Shown here: positions 52,396-62,335 of the stretch, piece by piece
Layout of the letters: each line of letters begins with the position of its first letter
Position numbering within the stretch: position 1 is the first letter of the stretch
Assembly (NCBI GenBank): GCA_036971475.1
Contig: JBAIZL010000005.1
Coordinates: forward strand, 180,032,886-180,096,885
Direction of reading: 5' to 3'
Length of the DNA: 64,000 bases
DNA from: Prosapia bicincta
Taxonomy: Eukaryota > Arthropoda > Insecta > Hemiptera > Cercopidae
Notes under the pieces: generated by a model
What the model saw: the letters and a program-made list of their open reading frames with translations, nothing else
The model's database searches: none
Told to the model about the DNA's origin: nothing
Translations under genes and position numbers: made by a program

Positions 52396-52852
52396 CATAC
52401 AGAATATTACCATACAGAGCAGACCATTGCCATATAAAATGGAACGTCATCTTTCAGAACAGAACATTGCCATAGAAAACAGAACATTGACATACAGAAC
52501 AGACCACTGCCATACAGAATAGATTATTACCACTCAATATATTGCCATAAAAAACAGGAGAATGTCATGTAAAATAGAAATTTGCCACGCACAACATAAC
52601 CATGAAAAAAAGAACATTGGGTTTCAGAATAGAACATCGCCCGCATAACATTGTCATACAGATTAGAACATTGCCATACAGAACAGGTGATTGCCATTCA
52701 AAACAGAACATTGCCATACAGAACAGGTGATTGCCATACAAAACAGAACATTACTATTTAGAACATTGCCTTACAGAACAGGCTATTCTTAAACAGAACA
52801 GATTATTGTTAGGCGTGTATAAAACATAATATTCCCATACAAAACAGGACAT
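52396..52852. repeat. Degenerate minisatellite, about 20-25 bp unit
   Basis: The word pair ACAGAACA and TTGCCATAC or its variants repeats about twenty times. It is best conserved at 52670-52750 (GAACATTGCCATACAGAACA then GGTGATTGCCATAC), where the period is about 50 bp as a dimer. Confidence 0.85.
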
Positions 52853-53320
52853 TTCCTGGCATAAGAAAATAAGGTTCCGTACATTTCAGGAAATGAGAGA
52901 ATTACTAGAAGCTATATCAGGTATTAGGTGGTTAATAGAAGGTACTTCGGGAGAATTAATGTAAACGTGTCGACTTTGTAGAATGTGTTGGATGAGGTAT
53001 TCTACATATAATGGAGAAGGGTGAACTTGGAGGAACGAAGAAGTGGGAAATCGTTTCCTCAAATGCTAAGGGGCGTAAAGTAACCATCGTTGTATGTTGA
53101 GATGGTTGAGAATGCTACCCACAAGCACTGTGGTACCAGGCTGAAGGACCACTGCTTTTTTCATACTTGGACCTTGCTCTAGATTTACAATACTTCTTTA
53201 CGGCTTGTAAAGAAATTGTTTCTCGCTGCTTAAGTTACATTTCTCTGCAGTTAACTGACCTTCATACATCCACTTCTCTACGAAAATGTTGATAGGTGGT
53301 TTCCAAGGAGAGTGAGAGAA
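52853..53320. other. Spacer, no gene seen
   Basis: Nothing recognised. Confidence 0.5.
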
Positions 53321-53369
53321 TGTGTGTGTGTGTGTGTGTGTGAGACACACACACACACACACACACACA
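53321..53369. repeat. (TG)n-(AC)n hairpin microsatellite
   Basis: Eleven TG units are followed, after GA, by about twelve AC units, so the tract is its own inverted complement and can fold into a hairpin with almost no loop. Such a strand switch inside a dinucleotide tract is unusual. Confidence 0.95.
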
Positions 53370-53607
53370 TTTTCTTCTTTTTATTATGTTATTGAATGAT
53401 CGATTGTAGAGACTGGAATCTCGATATTTAGGTTGTACAAGAGGAATTAAATTCGGTCCAAATACTGGGCGCCATCTTTTAATTTGTTATTACAATACGA
53501 TATGAAGTGAAAAATTTCTACATCTAGGAAAATCCTTATTTTAGGCGTAATCATTACAAGTTTTAAGGCAATATTTTGTGTTTGGGAGAACATTGGTTTC
53601 CAGGGGA
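53370..53607. other. AT-rich spacer
   Basis: Nothing recognised. Confidence 0.5.
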
Positions 53608-53631
53608 GGATAGATAGAATTAGAGATAGAG

Positions 53632-53680
<49 letters not shown>

Positions 53681-53904
53681 GAGGGTAAGAGAGAAAGAGA
53701 GAGATAGAGTGAGACCGAGAGAGAGTGTGTGAGAGAGAGGGAGAGAGTTGGAGAGAGTGTGATAGAGAAATTGTGAGAGAGAGTGTGTGATAGAGAGATT
53801 GTAAGAGAGAGTGAGAGAGAGAGTGTGAGAGAGAGTGAGGGAGGGAGAGAGAGAGTGAGAGAGACTGTGAGAGGGAGAAGGGGAGAGGGGAGAGAGAGAG
53901 GGAA
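53608..53904. repeat. (GA)n-rich polypurine tract
   Basis: About 300 bp of GA dinucleotides mixed with GAGAGTGTGA and GGGAGAG variants, almost pure purine on the plus strand. Long minus-strand frames across it read as Ser/Leu repeats and are artefacts. Tracts of this type can form triplex (H-) DNA. Confidence 0.95.
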
Positions 53905-54750
53905 AAGATTGCATTATTTTGATTGGACATAGTTTTGCTTTATTGCTACTAAAGCTAGACAGATATTTTCGCCTCCTTTCTCCAGTTTTGTTCCTACAAA
54001 TAGTTTCTAGTACCCTCCTAACATTGAATAATAGTAAGCCATTAGATAGGAGGCCTATGCTGCTTTAAATTTACAAATGTAATTTTTATAGGTGAAAATG
54101 ACTTCTTCGTATTCTAGGTCTTTTGTGTTAACTTTCGTATCTGCATTAAATGAAATTGAAAACAACATTTCAAGTTTTTGCTTTAGTACTACGCCCTTTG
54201 CGCTATGAAGAAGGTACCCGTCATCACAGTGGTTGTTAAGTTTTATCTTTTTACGAAATACGTTCAATGTTGCTGTCTAACAAAGATTATCAAAGTTAAT
54301 AGTGACAATACGTTTACAAAATGCAGTATTTAACATTACAAATACACAACAATTGTTAAAAATGAGTTTAGTTTTTATTACATGTGCATGACTTGTATGT
54401 AGAACTAATACAATTACGTCACCGCTGGAAAGTTCACAAAACACTCCCACACTCTCTACACTTCGGAAGTCCATAGTTATGTTTACATTTTTCTTTGAAC
54501 GATTTAAGTATTAGGAACAAATCTAACCCTGTAATTAGCCAATAACAAGACGCTTGGATAACATCTTCGACAACAGCTCAGTTAAGTAACAACAAACAGA
54601 ATTTATATCGGTGTTTACAATCGAGACCAAGCTTGTTTTATATTTGCAAATCTACTTTCTCTAAGTCATTTCGTCTGCAGTTGGCAATGCTTAATTGCCT
54701 TTACATACTGTAAGCGATGAAGTGAAGGCCAAACTGTGAGTGCTTGCAAA
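53905..54750. other. Spacer, no gene seen
   Basis: Nothing recognised. Confidence 0.5.
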
Positions 54751-54763
54751 TTGTGTGTGTGTG

Positions 54764-54849
<86 letters not shown>

Positions 54850-54882
54850 TGTATCTGTTGTGTGTGTCTGTATCTGTTGTGT
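54751..54882. repeat. (GT)n microsatellite with a duplicated edge
   Basis: About 97 bp of GT units with one TTT interruption, followed by CTGTATCTGTTGTGTGTGT repeated twice. Confidence 0.95.
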
Positions 54883-56959
54883 GATTAGGGAGTAAGAGTG
54901 GGACAGAAAGAGAAAGAACGAGGGCGTGCAGAAATTTTGTTAAAAATCGTATCGAAAAGTAGTTCCCAAATAATTTTTAATAAAATACTTTCATATATTA
55001 AAAATAAAAATTAGTCATATATAGATTAGCGAAACATTGTTTCATTTTGGAGCAGAAATGTCTATGACGCCATGTGTTCATATGTGATTTACGTTTTAAA
55101 TAATAGAAAATAAACCATCCTAATTAAAAATACAGTTACAATTAAAAAAAATACATCACTCAGAAGCAAAAAATATAATGCATAAACAAAGTTCAACAAT
55201 ATTGGAAAAGATATCAAAGCCATTGCTGTAAATGAAATTTTAGTTCAATTATTGGAAATTATGAAAAGATTTAAATAAATTGATTGAAATCAGTAGTTTT
55301 GATTGAAATTGTTTCAATTGTTGATTTGTTAATACAAAAATAAAGAAAAACATTCTGTTAAAACATGTTTTAAAAATATTGGCCAAATTATTAAATTCCT
55401 TTGCATAATGTGTGGAGTTATGACTGAGTACGAATGCTCTTAACAAGATAATTTGCGTCGTTTTTTAGAAACAATTGTTAGTTAATAATTAAGTCCATTA
55501 ACTATTCTGTCTGTTATTGTGTACAATATACACCTATATAAAAGTAATATAGACCTATAGCCTATATAGTATATATAATTGTAGCAACTTGAAATTTTGG
55601 TCGCTGAACTACATATCAACTAATATAAGAACATCACAGTCTTCTGATGCTCGAAAATGAGAGCACCGCCATATAACCCTCGAAAGTCGACTCACAAATA
55701 TAGCGTACCTAGTAAGATTTTTGTGTAAGTAGGCCTACATTACGTTGCATAGAGTTAAATAACGTCTCCTCCATATATTTCCAGTATGTGAGGCTCTTAC
55801 ACTGAATGGATACAATCCTATGCATTCATCATGAAATGTTTAGGGCGATTCTCGTTTCTAAGTCCGAAGTAAGTTTCTCAACAGAGTTCTTACTGAACTA
55901 TTTCACATAATATTAATGTTAGGGCAGTCAAGTCAAGACGTTGGAGCAGATTGTAAAGCGAGAATGGAAATGATTTCAATAATAGTTAAGTGAAACTTTT
56001 TTAGATTGAGCGTAATAAGATGAATCGAATTTGGACTTAACCACATTACAAATAGGGAAGCTTATGTAAATTCGGCTTGAATATGTCTTTCCATTTAACC
56101 AAGTGGCTTTTCACTTAACCAATGTGGGTATTTCTTTATTTTTGTATGATAAGCGTCTTTAAATAAAATACCGCGTCTTGGCCTTAGAGAATTCTTTGCT
56201 TTGGATCACAAATCAAAACAAAATCATTAAAAATACTTATTGACCGTAAGCCGTGTTGTTTTAACATTGGAAGTGGATTATTTAGAATTGAAGATGCAAA
56301 TAATCCTCACGATCCGTGCGTGCTCATTAAGCTTAATTGGGGCGAAGCTGGCCGTAATTTGGAAAACATCTTTCAGAAATCCCAGAAGCCGACAAATATT
56401 GACTCAAGTCGAATAAAAATTCCCATAGATACATTACGGTGGAGGGGCCGATCACAAAACACCCCGTCCACACGTATAGCCCTATAGGGTAGTGACATCA
56501 TCATTAAAATACCTGACCACTTGTAACCACCGTAAGAAGTGTTAATGAGCTGCACAAAAGACAATTTACTTTAAGGTTTAAAAGGACGCGACTGCTAGAA
56601 GCACACCAACAACAACTCACAATTCACAGAGATAGTCTTGATAATTAAATGGAAAAATATATTTGTTCGCTGCAAAATAAATAGAATAATAAGACATCCA
56701 ACTTCCCATAAAATCTAAAGACTAATTGTTAATGCATATGAATATAAGAGATTAATGATTTTTGTATTTGAATTATCACTCACTGTAAGATATCATTTAC
56801 AGTTATCAAATTTTGTTAAATTACCGTCATATATAATTTAGGTTCTATTTATCTATGGTTTAACAAATGGAAACGGTAGGAAACCATTCCAGCATTACGA
56901 AAACAAAAACATGGAACACTCTTTTTGTTAAACTACAAATATTCCTATTTATGGAACGG
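54883..56959. other. AT-rich spacer; possible regulatory words near 56290-56360
   Basis: Bases 56290-56360 hold ATGCAAATAATCC (a POU octamer abutting a TAATCC homeodomain word) and CATTAAGCTTAATTGG, in a less AT-rich stretch; a non-coding regulatory element is possible but unproven. The rest shows nothing. Confidence 0.35.
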
Positions 56960-57360
56960 AAAAGAATTAAATGCAGGATTAACGAAAATACGGGCGGCAG
57001 GATGAAGAGAAGAACGGGGAGCAGGATAAGGGAAAGGACGGTCAGCAGAATTAAGGAAATGACGGACTGTAAGATTAAGGAAAGGATGAGTGGCATGATG
57101 AAGATCAGGACGCGCAGCAGGATTAAGGAAAGGCCGGGCATCAGAATTCAAGGAAAGAGGGACAGTAGGGTTACGGAAAGGACGGAATGCATGATTAAGG
57201 AATGGATGGACAGCAGAATTAAGGAAAGGACGGACTGTAAGATTAAGGAAAGGACTAGTGGCATGATGAAGATCAAGATGCGCAGCAGGATTAAGGAAAG
57301 ACGGACAGTAGGGTTAGGGAAAGGAGGGAATCAATGATTAAGGAACGGATGGGCAGCAGA
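56960..57360. repeat. Purine-rich minisatellite, about 30-bp unit with a 170-bp duplication
   Basis: GGATTAAGGAAAGGACGG-type units repeat through the stretch. A longer block (GTGGCATGATGAAGATCA with CGCAGCAGGATTAAGG) occurs near 57090 and again about 170 bp later. A plus-strand frame of 156 codons crosses it because the unit is close to a multiple of three; its Lys/Arg/Met/Ile repeat product is not taken as a gene. Confidence 0.85.
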
Positions 57361-60141
57361 ATTAACTAAATATAAGAAGGAAAAGGTAGAAAGATCATCA
57401 GTTTGCAACAAACAGAAGTTTGAAACATGAAGGTTCATTTAATTAGGACTTATGTAGAAGATTTTGGAAATCGTGGAAACCATGGCAGTCATGTTAGTTG
57501 GTATGTCTATAGAATAAAACTAACAGAGGAGAAAGTACGCTGGTAATAGAGGAAAAACTAAGCAAGTACAAATATGGGCCGCATATACAAGGAACAGAAA
57601 CGTGAAAGAAAAGGACCGAAGGCAGATGAATAGAAGTTGCAGAGAAGAGAGTGTACATTGCACGCTGGGATCTCATGTGGCAACACTGAAAATGCTGCGG
57701 ATGGCGAATATGCTCGAGTTCGTTAGGTATGGGTTTGTACCATAATGACATCCAAACATTGTGTTCGAATAACATATACGCATACATTACGTACAATGTA
57801 GGTCAGAAGGGTCGGTTGGAAAAAGTATATCCTCTTGTCAACATTCCATTCTATTTTAAAACAAATAGCCTATGATATCAAAATTAATCTGCTCTAAATC
57901 ACTTGTTGTTCCCCGACAAGGAAATTTATTTTAATTCATTGATGACGCAAATCCGCCTCTGTTACACAAGACGCTACGCTGTCAGTTAAACAAACATAGC
58001 ACACTGTGTTATTCCCGCCACGTAGAAAGTCGGAGTATGTCACACGCCTATGAGAACTCTCACTACATGTCAATAATTAAAGTAAAATGAGAAAAACTTA
58101 TAATTTCATACACATATTCAAAACCCTAGTGAGGCATTTATAAGGCTGTATTATTTTATTAAATAAAAACATTTCCAGTGTCTAAAAATATACTCGACAT
58201 CCGCATTTCTAGAGGTTATAGCGGACTCGCAAAGCCATCGAGCTTGGGAGAAGGGGAGATCTTACAGATCTGGAACCCGATGGGGTAAGAAAGCAAAATG
58301 TATGATAAGAAGTAAAAATATCACATTTCTCTCTATTTGATATAGGTTAAAATGTTTTTTTAAAAATTATTGTAGTAAACGTTTTTCTTTAACAAAACTA
58401 AATAAGAATTAGAATAATAAATAAACTTTCACGAGAGGTTTATATTAAACGCACGATTAATTTAAATAAGGTTATAATTTATACATTTTATACGCAATAT
58501 TTGTGTGAGACGGGAAGTCGGTACTACGGCTCATTCAGTCATCATCGACGGTTTATCATATTGGAGTGACTATTTTCGGGAAGGTTGTGTGTAGAATTCA
58601 TCCTGACTAACGTAATGACTAAGTTCGGTGTTTGGAGTTATAGGCAGGGTTTGTCTGGAAAGCATATAAATCAGCTGTTGTTGAGTAGCGGACTACGAAG
58701 AGCTAACAGATATCATAGTGCGCTCCTGCAACCACCCCCTCCCAATCCAGATTCATCGTTTTCTGCTATATTTTATAAATGTTGCAGTAATCTCATGAAA
58801 AATTTACCAGAAGCTCGCAAAGAGTAACATTCTCTATTAGCTGGTAAATAAATTTAATGTTTTTCTTCAACTAAAGTCAATAATATTTTGACATATATCT
58901 GATTATGATTAGGGCTACTAATACTAGCCTACCTCTGAAAGGGTCAATAAAATGTCAAAAACCTTCCGATTTTTAATTTCTGTTGACAACAAAGAGAAAA
59001 ATCAATCTGTAGGAGAATTCAAGCTTTTTATTACTGTACGTTCACACACACACACGCACGCACGTAAATACGTCTTTCAACTCGTACATGAATCTTATCT
59101 ATGTTTAAGAAACACTGTGAGAAACAAATCTCTTTGAATTATCGATAGCCTTAGGGTCGTGTTCAATCTCAACCAGTTCTGCGTCACCGTGACTTTAGGT
59201 AATCCTCAAACAGTGTGTCTGTCGTCATACGAATATTTTGTACAATAATGAAACGTTTTGCTTTACAATCCTGCGTGAGAGATATCTAAACAAGACTAGA
59301 AGAGTGGATATACAGTGAATCACAATAAACCAAGTGCACTGTCCGTACTTTAGTAGTTCATTTAACGTGTTCCTGATAATTGAGTATAATTGTATGAGTC
59401 ACATGAGCGTGGTTTTTATTAAGGGGGGCACTTACCGATGCCACTGTAAGAGAATTAATCCCTACTCTCAGTTTTGGATATGCGCAGGAAAACTACAAAA
59501 TACCAGTGCCGATTGTCAGAAATAGTTTGGCTAAATTGTTAAGCAATTAAATATTCCATTGGTTTTATATAGTAACCTTTAAATGCCTATCGGACTAGAA
59601 TCATTTACCGGCAGATCCGAAATGTGCATGATGCCTTGGGCCAGGTACATGTTTCATCGTACTAATGACTTCCTCAAGCAGTTAACCTCAAAACAAACAT
59701 TGCACAATTCATTACACAAACAATAGGTGAAACAGAGATATACAAGCTTATTAAAACTGTATTTTATATGAGACGTGTACAAAACTTCAAACGTCTATTG
59801 TGTTTTTCTGTTATATTAATTATTTTTAATGATTGTATCAGAAAACTGTGATCATTAATTATATTTCAAGGCAATCTTTCCATGTTTTGGATTTATATTT
59901 TTGAAACGACTTCATTAAATGCTGTTTAGCCCCTAATTTAATAAGCTGATGATGTTGTTATGTTTTGGCACTTTAGTATGATTAATAAGTTGGCCCAGCC
60001 TAATAGGTCTTGAGTCAACACTATTTATTGGTCTAACCAACGGAAATTCCAGTTTTAAGGGAAGACAAATATGTTCATTATAATGACTGTCTCATAGCAT
60101 TGTTAAACTGCCGATGCAATATTGTCTTTCCACAAATACAT
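57361..60141. other. Spacer, no gene accepted
   Basis: An 80-codon frame near 58585 opens only with TTG. A 100-codon minus-strand frame at 57796-57494 shows no known motif. A small CACACACACGCACGCACG run lies near 59043. Nothing else. Confidence 0.45.
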
Positions 60142-60725
<584 letters not shown>

Positions 60726-60891
60726 GCCAGTGTGGGAGTTTTCTGGTCTTCTCCCCATCTGGCGCCTCCCCAGGTTGCGGATCGGGGGACGCTCACCACA
60801 TTAGTGGAGAGTACTGCAAAAATAACATATGTAGGGCGGACAGCTAAGACCAGATAAGGGATGTACCCTGAAAATAAACCAATTTGAAAGG

Positions 60892-61012
60892 ATGGCGGAT
60901 GAAAAACAAGTACTACCCCAAGTGGGCACCGGTAATACCGGGAATCCCACCAGTGGTTCCGACCTGGTGCAAACCCGGGTGACCGCTGCAGGCTGCGCGG
61001 ATTTTGGGGGGG
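60892..61012 (+). other. Upstream ATG frame of ORF1, cut off by a G-run frame change
   Basis: An ATG in good context (AAAGGATGGCGG) opens a Gly/Ser/Thr-rich frame that reaches a run of seven G at 61006-61012. Beyond the run the ORF1 frame continues one phase away; with six G the two frames would be continuous. Either this is the true N-terminus of ORF1 with a one-base insertion in this copy (or in the assembly), or it is an upstream ORF. Confidence 0.5.
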
Positions 61013-61099
61013 AGCCAATCATCCATTCAAGGAAATACTGCAGGATTGGACCACTTGGATCCTGTAGCACAAAATACTACAAGCGATGTAGAAGAGGAA

Positions 61100-62335
61100 A
61101 TGTGGCGGAAACACCAGGAAGCCATTACTGAGCTTCTGAAGCTGCTACGCGATAGAGAGAAGAGGACGGTGAATAACGCAACACGTTCCCTTGCAAACAA
61201 GGTACAGGAATCCTTTAAACGAATCCTGCGGCAAAGGACACAAAAGGCAGCCATGAAAACTACAGAGTTGTGGGCAATAAATCAACAGGGAGATGCGAGA
61301 AGGGAACTGTTCAAAACACCAGTAGGGGAAAGAACGGTCGGTGGACGACACCTGGGTCAACCAACTATCGATATCCTAGCGGATAATAGTACAGCCAAAA
61401 AGAGGAAACAGCGCTCCCCGCTTATGGCAGACCCTGACAGAGTTACCAAGAAGGCGTCTATGGGAGAAAAAGCGCAACAGGCAGCTGGACAGACCCACAT
61501 GAATGAGCAACAACAGAAGGAGTGGAAACCAAAGAAGGAACACGAAGAAGAGCATTGGAAGCAGGTTACGGGAAAGAAAAAGCGTGCTAAAGAGAAACGG
61601 ACATTACCTGGGGCCCTTCTCATCAGCGCACAAAACGACGCTTCATACGCCGACATTCTAAAGAAGGTGAAGGAAGGCCTCCAAGGGAATGAACTGGAGG
61701 GCAATATCGACAAGGTCAGAAGGACAAGGAACGACCAATTGCTGATAGTCCTCAGCAGAGAAAACGGGGATAAGTTGGAACCCCTCCAAAGAAGGATGAC
61801 TGAAGCACTTGGGGATAAGGCAGTGGTAACTGGAAAGTACCATGAAGTGGAGCTCCTAATTAGGGACATTGAAGAGACAACCACTAAATCAGAAATCAAA
61901 GCATCCTTTCAAAACGTAGCAGGTAGCGAGTGCACAATTGTGGATAGCTCCATAAGAGCTCTGCGACCGGCCTACAGGGGAACCCTAACTGCTTCTGTCA
62001 GACTGCCAGTTGAGGTGGCTCGTAGCGTCCTAGGCGAAAAGGGCAGAATCCGAATGGGACTGGTCAATTGCTCTGTGAAGGAGGTAAGAAGGCCGTTAAA
62101 GTGCTTTAAGTGCTGGAACTCAGGGCATATGGCTGGATACTGCACGAGCCAAATCGACAGATCCAGCCTTTGCCTCAAGTGTAGCCAGGTGGGCCATAAA
62201 ATCGCCGACTGTCCGAATGAACCGTGCTGTCCCCTATGCTCGGAGGGAGATAGAAATTCCGATCACATAGCGGGTAGCTATAAGTGCACTCTCTTCCATG
62301 AGAAGAACAAGGGTAAACCCGGCAGCCGAAAATGA
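61100..62335 (+). CDS. Retrotransposon ORF1 (gag-like nucleic-acid-binding protein)
   Basis: From the first ATG of the open frame it encodes 411 residues; the frame itself is open from 60983, and an upstream ATG frame may supply a longer N-terminus. The first 50 residues are rich in Glu, Lys, Leu and Arg and may coil. A basic segment near residue 160 (KKKRAKEKR) could be a nuclear signal. The middle part (IRDIEETTTKSEI onward) resembles the conserved pre-knuckle domain of R1-clade ORF1. Residues 335-396 hold three zinc knuckles: two of the form CX2CX4HX4C (CFKCWNSGHMAGYC, CLKCSQVGHKIADC) and a third with longer spacing (CPLC...H...C). The protein should bind element RNA and form the ribonucleoprotein. 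The last codon and stop overlap the start of ORF2 as ATGA, so ORF2 may be made by stop-restart translation. Known R1-clade elements have comparable ORF1 proteins. Confidence 0.87.
   Translation: MWRKHQEAITELLKLLRDREKRTVNNATRSLANKVQESFKRILRQRTQKAAMKTTELWAINQQGDARRELFKTPVGERTVGGRHLGQPTIDILADNSTAKKRKQRSPLMADPDRVTKKASMGEKAQQAAGQTHMNEQQQKEWKPKKEHEEEHWKQVTGKKKRAKEKRTLPGALLISAQNDASYADILKKVKEGLQGNELEGNIDKVRRTRNDQLLIVLSRENGDKLEPLQRRMTEALGDKAVVTGKYHEVELLIRDIEETTTKSEIKASFQNVAGSECTIVDSSIRALRPAYRGTLTASVRLPVEVARSVLGEKGRIRMGLVNCSVKEVRRPLKCFKCWNSGHMAGYCTSQIDRSSLCLKCSQVGHKIADCPNEPCCPLCSEGDRNSDHIAGSYKCTLFHEKNKGKPGSRK

Noticed and set aside
53447..53930. Two overlapping Ser/Leu-rich frames on the minus strand
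   Set aside because: They come from the (GA)n tract and change identity with frame.
56867..57337. 156-codon Lys/Arg/Met/Ile-rich frame
   Set aside because: The frame is kept open by a minisatellite; I see no domain or splice context.
58585..58827. 80-codon frame
   Set aside because: Opens only with TTG; no known motif.
61004..61099. TTG at 61004 as the start of retrotransposon ORF1
   Set aside because: A TTG start is unlikely in an animal. The real start is either the ATG at 61100 or the ATG at 60892 with a frame correction at the G run.
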